The notes under the pieces were generated by a model that made no database searches, was not told where the DNA came from, and saw nothing but the letters and a program-made list of their open reading frames with translations. 21,821 nucleotides of DNA from positions 1 through 21,821 of the forward strand of contig JAKUNX010000014.1 in NCBI GenBank assembly GCA_022451835.1, read 5' to 3'. The DNA comes from Candidatus Poseidoniaceae archaeon. Its GTDB lineage: Archaea; Thermoplasmatota; Poseidoniia; Poseidoniales; Poseidoniaceae. Below, piece after piece: positions 1 through 6,882 of the stretch (positions within the stretch are counted from its first letter, which is position 1; the number at the start of each line of letters is the position of its first letter). The position numbers and the translations under genes are program-made.

Positions 1-1271
1 TTCAATGCGCCGCTGCTGCCACCCCATTCTTCGGGCGTCATATTAGCATGGCCGCCACCGTCAGGGCCGTACCATCCATCATCAGCACTTGGACAACCCA
101 ACCATCTTCCAACCTCGTAATCTTGAGGCCAGGATACTCCTTCAGGATCAGGGATTGATGGAGGCTCAGATACGTCTACAATCCTTAGCCCTGCATCCCA
201 GTAAGAGATGTAGAGCAATGCTTGTCCAGTAATTGGGTGAATGTGGAATACGTTGTCGTGGTTGAATAGTGATCCACCACAGGTAGTTTCTGGTTCAGGA
301 GAATAACCGCCCCAGCGAATAATTTCTCGGCTAACATTTTGGTCTTCTTCATTGACATCAGGTCTCCAAGATTCAAATCCTAATGGGACATAGAAGATTT
401 GAGTACCTTTGTAATATGTTCCAGAATCACCTTCAACCATTTCTGGGTAAGGGTCAGCGCCGTAAAGGAATAAGTGACATTCTTCAAGATTCCAAGGCGG
501 CGGAGCATTCTCCCAATCGCAGTCGACATGCAAATCTTGGTTGTGGAATCCTGCAGGAGGATTATTCCACTCAGCGACCTTGATAGGTTCATTCTTGTTT
601 GAAACATCGATTACGTCAAGTCGATTTGCCCCACTGTTAGCATCATCATCTTGAGGAATTGGATCTAAATCACTATTTGTTAATTCGTGATTAACCAAAA
701 CCCAGTTGTTATCCGGAGTGACTTTAATGTCAATCATTCTGCCAACCTCGGCGTAGCATTTTGATAGCAAAACTATGTTGTTAGGCTCAGAAATATCAAG
801 AATTTCGAATTGATTGTATGATGAAACATAAGCATAACAACCCCCAGTACCGTCAGGCCGCTTTTCACAATCTTCCATAAAATTACCTTCAATTGAGATT
901 TCTGAGGAATCTCCAGGAGTTGGTCCAACATTCTTGAATTCAGGGTAACAAGGACGGCCAGCAACATTGTCCAATTCAGCCGGCGGGGCAACATTGCCAT
1001 CACAGTTTAGATTGTGATAATCAATAAGTTGCATATTATTAGTTGCTAATCTGTGAGCCATTAAGTCGGTATGGCTGTGATTTTCATCTTCGATTTCGAC
1101 TACCGGGTCAACCCACTCCATCGATTGCTTGCTATCACTATCATTTTGCTCTGTATCAAGGTTCATATAAGCAATAGCTGAAATTACACTAACAGTCAAT
1201 AAACTAACCAATGCGATAACAATAATCTTGTCTGCTGCACTATCATCATCGTTGAGTTGCCTTCGAAGCAT
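1..1271 (-). CDS. LVIVD-repeat membrane-anchored surface protein (partial, 3' end outside window)
   Basis: The minus strand is open from an ATG at 1271 to the left edge of the window, giving 423 residues with no stop, so the C-terminus is missing. Residues about 14-36 form one hydrophobic segment (DKIIVIALVSLLTVSVISAI), which reads as an uncleaved N-terminal anchor with the rest outside the cell. The ectodomain carries short repeats of the LVIVD beta-propeller type: AYVSSYNQFEILDISEPNN near residue 150, a weaker NRLDVIDVSNKNEP near 230, and the best match, LYISYWDAGLRIVDVSEPPS, near 365. It has several Cys residues and an acidic composition typical of archaeal surface proteins. Family members are mostly of unknown function, and binding or scaffolding is only a guess. 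The N-terminal part (HSHTDLMAHRLATNN) recurs in choice-of-anchor or LVIVD proteins as I remember them. I am confident it is a gene and fairly confident of the repeat class. Confidence 0.85.
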   Translation of the reverse strand, partial: MLRRQLNDDDSAADKIIVIALVSLLTVSVISAIAYMNLDTEQNDSDSKQSMEWVDPVVEIEDENHSHTDLMAHRLATNNMQLIDYHNLNCDGNVAPPAELDNVAGRPCYPEFKNVGPTPGDSSEISIEGNFMEDCEKRPDGTGGCYAYVSSYNQFEILDISEPNNIVLLSKCYAEVGRMIDIKVTPDNNWVLVNHELTNSDLDPIPQDDDANSGANRLDVIDVSNKNEPIKVAEWNNPPAGFHNQDLHVDCDWENAPPPWNLEECHLFLYGADPYPEMVEGDSGTYYKGTQIFYVPLGFESWRPDVNEEDQNVSREIIRWGGYSPEPETTCGGSLFNHDNVFHIHPITGQALLYISYWDAGLRIVDVSEPPSIPDPEGVSWPQDYEVGRWLGCPSADDGWYGPDGGGHANMTPEEWGGSSGAL

Positions 1272-1365
1272 GATGCTCGCTGATATCTGTTCTATTTCAA
1301 TTAACGGGTAAAATAATCATATAACTTTAATTTGGTTTATTTAGGAATTTACTTTGGGGCACAAT
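1272..1365. promoter_or_regulatory. Divergent intergenic region with AT-rich promoter candidates
   Basis: This 94-bp gap separates the minus-strand LVIVD gene from the plus-strand surface protein, so it must carry both promoters. An AT-rich stretch, ATAATCATATAACTTTAATT at 1312-1331, is the best TATA-box candidate for the rightward gene, about 40-50 bases before the ATG at 1366. The same TATATG core read on the other strand could serve the leftward gene. No clear operator or long inverted repeat was seen. The assignment rests on position and base composition only. Confidence 0.35.
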
Positions 1366-1965
1366 ATGGGACGGAATTATTTGGTCACAGCAGTGATTTT
1401 ACTTTCCTTGATTCTAGTTCCAGGAATCGCTCAGGCACACTCGGCTAGTACCTTTAATGTAATAATTAAACAAAACGATTTACAGCCAGGCACTACCCAA
1501 ATCGAATACAATGATACCATAATGTGGTATAATGCAGATTCTAGAGAAAATGTAACGCAAAGGATTGTCTTTGATGCAGATGGCGATGGCCTGTATAATG
1601 GCTCTGAAGATTGGGATTCTGGGGAAATTTACCAAGACTGCACGCCCGCATCAAATAATTCATCTTCAGGTTGTAAAGAATCATTCACGGTTTGGTTTAA
1701 CGGCACGTGGGGTGTAGGAGAATACAATTACCAGGCGATTTCATCAGATGGAGATGTTCAAAACGGAACTATAACTGTCATTGAACATATTGAGGAAGTA
1801 ACTGGGCCAGCAATTGGTAGCAGTTTTGGCTCGTTCGACAATCAAGACACATCAAGTAATGAGGATGATGACGACGACGGTAAGAAACAATTGCTATTGT
1901 TACTGGCTGCAACTTCAGCCTTAGGCTCAATCATGCTGATTGTGCTATTAGTCAAAAGAACATGA
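1366..1965 (+). CDS. Secreted small surface protein with EF-hand-like loop and C-terminal anchor (cupredoxin-like fold possible)
   Basis: The protein begins with a signal peptide (MGRNYLVTAVILLSLILVPG) ending in an AQA cleavage site, so the mature protein would start with His-Ser. An in-frame TTG lies 12 bases upstream at 1354; I prefer the ATG at 1366 because it gives a normal signal peptide. The roughly 120-residue ectodomain is beta-rich and resembles a cupredoxin-like sandwich (QPGTTQIEYNDTIMWYN, then VGEYNYQAIS), but the usual Cys-His copper ligands are absent. A 12-residue DxDxDGxxxxxE loop (DADGDGLYNGSE) fits a calcium-binding EF-hand or dockerin-type loop. A Ser/Asn/Asp linker with five Asp in a row leads to a terminal transmembrane helix (LLLLLAATSALGSIMLIVLL) and a short basic tail. 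The protein should sit on the outer face of the membrane. Its function is unknown. The gene ends 12 bp from the convergent aminopeptidase gene. Confidence 0.8.
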   Translation: MGRNYLVTAVILLSLILVPGIAQAHSASTFNVIIKQNDLQPGTTQIEYNDTIMWYNADSRENVTQRIVFDADGDGLYNGSEDWDSGEIYQDCTPASNNSSSGCKESFTVWFNGTWGVGEYNYQAISSDGDVQNGTITVIEHIEEVTGPAIGSSFGSFDNQDTSSNEDDDDDGKKQLLLLLAATSALGSIMLIVLLVKRT

Positions 1966-1977
1966 AACAACCATTGA

Positions 1978-3477
1978 TCATCCTTGAGTAATCAAATGGT
2001 GCATGGTTCTAACATGAATTCCAGTTGCACCGTTCTTCACCATGGTGTTAGTCTTAGCGCCCCAATAGGTTCCTGCAATGTCCATGTGCGCCCAAGTAAT
2101 TTGTTCACCATCTTTGTCATAATCGACATTAGGCACGAATTGCTTCAAGAATGCAGCAGCAGTATTTGCACCACCCCAGCGGCCAGCACCAAGGTTTCTA
2201 GTATCAGCAATCTTTGAATGAGTCATTTCCTTTTCGAATGCTGGTAGTAGGGGCATTGGCCACGCCAACTCATCTACTGCATTACCGGCATCATGGATAC
2301 GAGTTCTAAACTCGTCATTATTCGACCACAACCCAGTTGCTTCATGGCCAAGCGCAACAACACAAGCACCGGTTAAAGTAGCGAAGTCAACAATATATTC
2401 AGGATCAAATTCGCCCGCCTTCCAAAGGCCATCGGAAAGTACCAAGCGACCTTCAGCATCAGTATTTAGCACCTCAATGGTCTTACCAGATAGACCCTTA
2501 ATGACGTCCCCAGGCCTTGTTGCATTTGCAGCAGGCATATTTTCTGCCATGCAAGTGATACCTACTACCTTACCTTCATGCCGAGTTTGAGCTAATGCTT
2601 CCATAGTTCCAAAAACAGTAGCCGAGCCACCCATATCATACTTCATTTCATCCATATTTGCGCCAGGCTTTAGTGAAATGCCACCAGTATCGAAAGTAAT
2701 TCCCTTGCCTACAAGTACTGGGCACTTCCCCTTGACATCTTTATTCATTTCAAAGATAACCATACACGGTTTGCGAGATGAACCTTTACCAACAGCAACC
2801 AAACCCCCCATGCCTGCTTTCAAAGCCTGGTCATAATTGATTATAGTCACATCCACATTGTCGTATTGCTTAGCCCATTCCCATGCTCGATCAGCGAATT
2901 CTTCTGGATACATATCGTTTGGCGGACAGTTTCCAAGATCTCTAGAAAGATGTACGCCCTTGGCAATGCCGCGGTAATTTTCTACCATCGTGGTTAACTC
3001 TCCAGCTTCTTTTTCACTACATGCTAAACGAATCTGTTTAACAGTCTCATCACCGTCATCATCATCGTCCTTCATCTTGTAATGATCATATGAATAATCT
3101 CTTAGCATCATGCCCTCAGCAAACGCAGCCATGTGTGCAACACCAGCGTTGGAGAATCGAACAGTGAAATCATTGCCGTGAATTTTTTTGATGCTGGCAA
3201 ATACAGCGGCACCCGCCTTTCTGTAGTCATGAACAGATACATCGTCTCCTTTGCCCAAGCCAGCAAGAATAATTTTACCATCTTCGCCACCAACTAGAGA
3301 TATAGTTGACTTGGCCTTGCCTTTGAAATCCCCATCACCGAGCACTCGGTTAATTTGAGACTTCATCGATTGAGGCAAACCTCTTTCACAATCATCAGGT
3401 ATAGATTCTGTACCTTCAATAAGAGGTAAAATTAGAGTTCCGTTGATGTTATCATTCACGCTTACAGTCATTTCCAT
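1978..3477 (-). CDS. pepA: Leucyl aminopeptidase, M17 family
   Basis: This is a cytoplasmic two-metal aminopeptidase that removes N-terminal residues from peptides. The M17 signature NTDAEGRLVLSD is present, as is the metal and catalytic block GKGITFDTGGISLKP followed by KYDMGGSA. Counting from the ATG at 3477, the expected ligands and catalytic residues are K258, D263, K270, D281, D340, E342 and R344, and all are kept. The length of about 499 residues matches the family (around 500). The reading frame continues upstream to a TTG at 3516, which overlaps the stop of the preceding M14 gene by 4 bases (TTGA). I chose the ATG (MEMTVSVND) because the extra 13 residues do not resemble the family, but the TTG start cannot be excluded. 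A DDDDDGD acidic loop joins the N-terminal and catalytic domains. It is probably co-transcribed with the upstream secreted carboxypeptidase, suggesting that imported peptides are degraded further inside the cell. Confidence 0.95.
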   Translation of the reverse strand: MEMTVSVNDNINGTLILPLIEGTESIPDDCERGLPQSMKSQINRVLGDGDFKGKAKSTISLVGGEDGKIILAGLGKGDDVSVHDYRKAGAAVFASIKKIHGNDFTVRFSNAGVAHMAAFAEGMMLRDYSYDHYKMKDDDDDGDETVKQIRLACSEKEAGELTTMVENYRGIAKGVHLSRDLGNCPPNDMYPEEFADRAWEWAKQYDNVDVTIINYDQALKAGMGGLVAVGKGSSRKPCMVIFEMNKDVKGKCPVLVGKGITFDTGGISLKPGANMDEMKYDMGGSATVFGTMEALAQTRHEGKVVGITCMAENMPAANATRPGDVIKGLSGKTIEVLNTDAEGRLVLSDGLWKAGEFDPEYIVDFATLTGACVVALGHEATGLWSNNDEFRTRIHDAGNAVDELAWPMPLLPAFEKEMTHSKIADTRNLGAGRWGGANTAAAFLKQFVPNVDYDKDGEQITWAHMDIAGTYWGAKTNTMVKNGATGIHVRTMHHLITQG

Positions 3478-3512
3478 GTTATCGCCTGTGATGGCGTATG
3501 ACCGACAGCATT

Positions 3513-4913
3513 TCAATTATCGTGTGCATCAGATTGACAGAATTGCTCGATTTCTTCATCTTCGGGACGTAGTATTGCCGCTAAGCCAACTACAGAAGCG
3601 ATTACTGTTAATGGGTTGAAAATCCCATATCCAAACAAGCCCTCAGAATCTTTACCGGAGTTGGTTTTAACAACAGTAGAATTAATTGATTCAGTAACCC
3701 ACGTCGAGGAATTTATTACGCGCTTCTGATAATACATTTGCCATGCACCGTCAGAGGAAACATCAATTGCTGAAATATCAAGTTGAATAGTTGTGCTGTT
3801 GGTTGCATTAACTGTGAAAGCATCCGAAGTCCAGACAACTTCGCCATTAGAATCAACATATTGCAAAGTAGCATTAGAGGTTGATGCTTGACCGTGATTA
3901 ACCACATCAAGAGTTACTGAATTACTTGACACTTCCAACGAGCTAACATCAAGCCTCGCTCTCCAGTACCATACATTATTGATCAAATATCTCATAACAT
4001 CCATTTCTTCTTCCAATCTATCGTTAAGATTTTCAAAAGAACCGGGAATAAACTGCTCATCATCTGTTTCAAAGGTAAATGTTGGGAACCCCATTACTCC
4101 ATAACCATAATCTCTACTGGTGCCACAATTTGGATACAGCCCTTGGTTAGCATTTTGAATCGGAATACTCGAAATATTGGCGTGAACATCATCTCTAATT
4201 TGCCAAAACAATTCCCAATCTGCTGGCTGATGAGCCCACTTACCCCATGGATATAGCATAATCCAAACACCTGTGTGCATAGTAACATAGAGATCGGCAT
4301 CAGAAACATATTCATTCATGTAAATTGAATTATACATAGTTTCAGATTCGCTGAATGCACTACTGCCCGGCTGCGTAGTCGGACAGGTATTCCAGTAGTG
4401 GTCGTAATTCCTATTCAAGTCTACTTGATTGATATTCCAGCGAGTATCTATGTCATTACCATCTGGATTTAGCATAATTAAAACATGGACTTCTGAATTT
4501 GTTAATACATTAATCGCTTCTTCATTTCCTTGAGCCCAGCCATCTATGTACCATTTTGCTGATAGCCACGCTAATGCAGTTCCTAAGTATTCATTTCCAT
4601 GGTGGCCCCCATCAATGTAGATGATCTCTTTTGGACTTCCATCTTCCTTGGTCTCAATTGACCAATCTGACAATCTAACCACCCACAAAGCCCTACCAAG
4701 TTCAGACTCGCCAGCACTCATCAAGTCGACAATTTCCGGGTAATCATCAGCCCACTCATTCACTTCTAAAGTCATAGCCGCCCAAGTCATGTGGACATGG
4801 CTATCGATCGGATCGCCAGGCCATGCAGCGTCATCATTAGATTCAGTTTGTGCAGTTGCTACAGGAATCGATGCGAGAAGCATGGATAAGACAAGGCCTA
4901 CAGCTACTCGCAT
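3513..4913 (-). CDS. Secreted M14-family zinc carboxypeptidase with C-terminal membrane anchor
   Basis: A signal peptide (MRVAVGLVLSMLLASIPVATA) is followed by an M14 metallocarboxypeptidase domain at residues about 35-310. The zinc ligands are HGNE (H105, E108) and TMHTG (H213). Substrate-binding residues appear as R159 and the DLNRN motif (N167, R168), and the catalytic Glu is E282 in FTFETDDE, so the enzyme should be active. Residues about 318-415 form a beta-sandwich of the CARDB or Ig-like sort, used by many archaeal secreted hydrolases as a spacer. A hydrophobic segment at about 433-449 (NPLTVIASVVGLAAILRP) is probably a membrane anchor, followed by an acidic tail. The enzyme would trim C-terminal residues from peptides at the cell surface. 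It lies directly upstream of the M17 aminopeptidase, with which it overlaps or abuts. Substrate preference cannot be read from the sequence. Confidence 0.93.
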   Translation of the reverse strand: MRVAVGLVLSMLLASIPVATAQTESNDDAAWPGDPIDSHVHMTWAAMTLEVNEWADDYPEIVDLMSAGESELGRALWVVRLSDWSIETKEDGSPKEIIYIDGGHHGNEYLGTALAWLSAKWYIDGWAQGNEEAINVLTNSEVHVLIMLNPDGNDIDTRWNINQVDLNRNYDHYWNTCPTTQPGSSAFSESETMYNSIYMNEYVSDADLYVTMHTGVWIMLYPWGKWAHQPADWELFWQIRDDVHANISSIPIQNANQGLYPNCGTSRDYGYGVMGFPTFTFETDDEQFIPGSFENLNDRLEEEMDVMRYLINNVWYWRARLDVSSLEVSSNSVTLDVVNHGQASTSNATLQYVDSNGEVVWTSDAFTVNATNSTTIQLDISAIDVSSDGAWQMYYQKRVINSSTWVTESINSTVVKTNSGKDSEGLFGYGIFNPLTVIASVVGLAAILRPEDEEIEQFCQSDAHDN

Positions 4914-4930
4914 GATATTCCCTACTAGTT

Positions 4931-4942
4931 GTATAACAAAAA
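4931..4942 (-). promoter_or_regulatory. Candidate TATA box for the M14 carboxypeptidase gene
   Basis: Read on the minus strand, GTTTTTGTTATAC lies 18-29 bases before the ATG at 4913. The spacing is slightly short for a textbook archaeal TATA box of a leaderless gene, so this is only a candidate. The T5 run in the same stretch could equally be the T-tract of a terminator for the upstream gene. Confidence 0.25.
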
Positions 4943-4961
4943 CGCTTTGATGTTACCCAAC

Positions 4962-4980
4962 TTCACCAATCACTGGTGAA
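4962..4980 (-). terminator. Stem-loop at the end of the DUF6015-like gene
   Basis: TTCACC (4962-4967) and GGTGAA (4975-4980) are perfect inverted arms of 6 bp around a 7-base loop. The hairpin straddles the stop codon of the minus-strand gene. A T5 run follows about 20 bases downstream. This could mark transcript termination before the M14 gene, but archaeal terminators usually depend on T-tracts rather than hairpins, so the assignment is weak. Confidence 0.25.
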
Positions 4981-5448
4981 AGCGTTCGGATTAACGACTT
5001 TTTCAGACTCCCTAGTCCAAATTTGTCCCGCATCCCCACTTAGATAAACATCGCCGAAAGGATCGATTTCTTCAGTTTTCTTACTGCGTTGCATGTAAGC
5101 CTCAACACTCTCTCGCAAGTCGGGCTTAAATTTCCAGTAGTGAATACGCCACTCTCTACCATCCCACAAAGTTGTCTCTTCACTTTCGGTAGTCAACAGA
5201 TTGTAATCTTGGAACATGTAAAACAGGTTTCGATCAGTTGGTTCTAGAGCATTATCAATAATTCTATTGTAAAATCCAAAAAACCCTAACGCGTGTTCAG
5301 CCATACCTTGGGCAACTTCACTATCCATTTCTAAGTCAATATGTTGCTGAATTGCTTTGGTTAATTCTCCTAATGTCATTCCCATCAAAATACCCCCGGC
5401 CCGGACTTTCAGTCCTAGAACAGTATTACTTATTGTAAGCCGACCCAT
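4963..5448 (-). CDS. Conserved archaeal protein, DUF6015-like
   Basis: This is a small soluble protein of unknown function. The core (LTKAIQQHIDLEM, AEHALGFFGFYNRIIDNALE, then LLTTESEETTLWDGREWRIH) matches, as I remember it, a conserved archaeal family annotated DUF6015. The long, highly conserved helical and aromatic motif supports a real, purified gene rather than a chance ORF. The start is uncertain. The frame opens at an ATG at 5448, but the family resemblance begins only at about residue 22-24. An ATG at 5385 is preceded by GGGGGT at a Shine-Dalgarno-like distance, which would give a 140-residue protein. If the inner start is used, a small hairpin (GGACT/AGTCC, 5403-5415) falls in the 5' leader. 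The gene is divergent from the polyamine cassette. No catalytic residues are recognisable. Confidence 0.8.
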   Translation of the reverse strand: MGRLTISNTVLGLKVRAGGILMGMTLGELTKAIQQHIDLEMDSEVAQGMAEHALGFFGFYNRIIDNALEPTDRNLFYMFQDYNLLTTESEETTLWDGREWRIHYWKFKPDLRESVEAYMQRSKKTEEIDPFGDVYLSGDAGQIWTRESEKVVNPNAFTSDW

Positions 5449-5508
5449 ATTAAATCATCGGTAAAAATGGCTATTTTTTACTGACATCCGGCAAAACTAG
5501 TCCGAAAA
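5449..5508. promoter_or_regulatory. Divergent promoter region between the DUF6015-like gene and the polyamine operon
   Basis: This 60-bp AT-rich gap lies between two divergent genes. GGCTATTTTTTACTG (5469-5483) sits about 25-40 bases before the speB ATG and is the best TATA-like candidate for the rightward operon, which would then have a short leader or none. No Shine-Dalgarno motif is visible directly before the ATG at 5509, consistent with leaderless translation of the first operon gene. No operator was recognised. Confidence 0.35.
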
Positions 5509-6477
5509 ATGACACCAAATGCTCAATACCACAAAGTCGTGCCAAGGTTCGTGGCAGAGGAGTTTGTTGAAGGCAATTTCCTGGGTTTATCAAGTAAGCC
5601 CGGTGATGCAGACGTTGTTATATTGCAGGTTCCATATGAATTGACAACCTCTTATGGTCAGGGAACAGCACAAGGCCCAGCAGCCTGTGTTACGGCTAGC
5701 GGGCAAGTTGAATTATTTGATCCATTACTCGGTGAAGATTTACCTGCCGGATATAATATTCACACTGCTCCAGAGTGGAATGGAGAAGGCAACACATTAG
5801 AACAGCAATTAGCAAACATCTGTAATTATCTTGCCAAATGGAATAATGGAACAACATTTCCAGTAATATTGGGCGGAGAGCATGGCATATTGCCACCAAT
5901 CATCAAATCACTTACCAACCATCCAGCAATAGATGGAGACTATTCTAAATTGAATATTGTTCAAATTGACGCCCATGCCGATTTGCGCCAAGAACTAGAC
6001 GGTGAGCCATTTTCTCATGCGTGTGCTGCTGCAAGAGCTATGGATTATGGCCTCAAACATCTCTACCAAATCGGCATACGTGCGTTTTCTAAGGAAGAAT
6101 ATGAACGTATCAATACTGATGACAAAATTACGACATTTTTTGCTGCGGACATACTTCGAAATAATGCTAAATGGCAAAAATGCCTTGATTCGCTTAGAAC
6201 AATAGAGGGCCCAGTCCACTTGACAATTGACATCGATGGCCTTGATGGTAGTATAGTGCCTTCCACGGGCACGCCAGTTCCTGGCGGGCTAAATTTTTGG
6301 CAAGCGGTAGAAATAATTGAAGCATTATTTTCAGCACCAAGTGCAAATATTATCAGCATGGACATCAATGAGATAGTGCCCCAAAAAGACACTCCACTAA
6401 CACAATTTACTGCAGCAATGCTTGCTACAAAAGGCATAGTCAATCACATAAATAAAATAAAATCCAATCGAGGATAA
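5509..6477 (+). CDS. speB: Agmatinase / arginase-family ureohydrolase
   Basis: This is a manganese ureohydrolase, most likely splitting agmatine into putrescine and urea in the cytoplasm. The metal-binding motifs are all present: GGEHG (H125), DAHADLR (D154, H156, D158) and IDIDGLDG (D241, D243). SHACAAARAM and the STGTPVPGG loop match the family, and E288 (MDINEIVP) corresponds to the conserved late Glu. The length of 322 residues is typical. One divergence is that the usual Asp-Pro after the second metal motif is Asp-Gly here. The gene is followed 22 bases later by a SpeD homologue and then by a deoxyhypusine-synthase homologue, which places it in polyamine synthesis rather than arginine breakdown. 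Arginase or another guanidino substrate remains possible because specificity residues are not decisive by eye. Confidence 0.9.
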   Translation: MTPNAQYHKVVPRFVAEEFVEGNFLGLSSKPGDADVVILQVPYELTTSYGQGTAQGPAACVTASGQVELFDPLLGEDLPAGYNIHTAPEWNGEGNTLEQQLANICNYLAKWNNGTTFPVILGGEHGILPPIIKSLTNHPAIDGDYSKLNIVQIDAHADLRQELDGEPFSHACAAARAMDYGLKHLYQIGIRAFSKEEYERINTDDKITTFFAADILRNNAKWQKCLDSLRTIEGPVHLTIDIDGLDGSIVPSTGTPVPGGLNFWQAVEIIEALFSAPSANIISMDINEIVPQKDTPLTQFTAAMLATKGIVNHINKIKSNRG

Positions 6478-6486
6478 TCAATCAAT

Positions 6487-6495
6487 GGGAGAGGA
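6487..6495 (+). promoter_or_regulatory. Ribosome binding site deciding the speD start
   Basis: GGGAGAGGA precedes the ATG at 6500, with GAGG ending five bases before it. This favours the ATG at 6500 over the in-frame ATG at 6485, which has no such motif and would place the motif inside the coding region. Confidence 0.6.
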
Positions 6496-6499
6496 ATAT

Positions 6500-6877
6500 A
6501 TGGTCAATGCTCACGGAGTTCACATCCTAGTCGACTATACTGGCTTTTTTCCAAACCTCGATAATACCGGTGAATGGATACTTTCTTTGATGGAACAAGC
6601 CATTGATGAGAGCACAGCAAATCGAGTTCATTCACACATAGAGGAATTTGACGGATCATCATCCCCTCCAGGCTTTGCTGCTGTAGTTTTATTAGATGAA
6701 AGCCATTTGACCGCCCATTGTTATTCAGAGAAAGGTTGGCTTTCAATAGATTGTTTTACTTGTGGTTCAACCAATCCTGGAGTGATTATCGACGCCATGC
6801 ATCTAGCAATTCAAGAAGTATCACCAGGCATAACCCTCGAGAAACGCAAAACCGAATCAAGATTTATCAACGAGTGA
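6500..6877 (+). CDS. speD: SpeD-like pyruvoyl decarboxylase (S-adenosylmethionine or arginine decarboxylase)
   Basis: This is a 125-residue prokaryotic SpeD-type proenzyme. It should cleave itself before the Ser of DESHLTAH (S68 from this start) to form the pyruvoyl cofactor. The family's catalytic His (H73) and Cys in FTCG (C88) are kept, so the gene looks active. The canonical HTWPE after the cleavage site is replaced by HCYSE, and the N-terminal GxHxLxD motif is present as GVHILVD. Classical SpeD makes decarboxylated S-adenosylmethionine for aminopropyl transfer. Some SpeD homologues, for example in Crenarchaeota, are instead arginine decarboxylases. No aminopropyltransferase lies beside it, while an agmatinase does, so arginine decarboxylation to feed SpeB is a serious alternative. 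The start is set by a Shine-Dalgarno motif; an ATG at 6485 would add five residues. The gene is co-transcribed with its neighbours. Confidence 0.88.
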   Translation: MVNAHGVHILVDYTGFFPNLDNTGEWILSLMEQAIDESTANRVHSHIEEFDGSSSPPGFAAVVLLDESHLTAHCYSEKGWLSIDCFTCGSTNPGVIIDAMHLAIQEVSPGITLEKRKTESRFINE

Positions 6878-6882
6878 GCAAA

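Noticed and set aside
6063..6443. Minus-strand open frame of 126 codons
   Set aside because: It is antisense to the metal-binding half of speB, and the speB motifs on the plus strand leave no doubt which frame is real.
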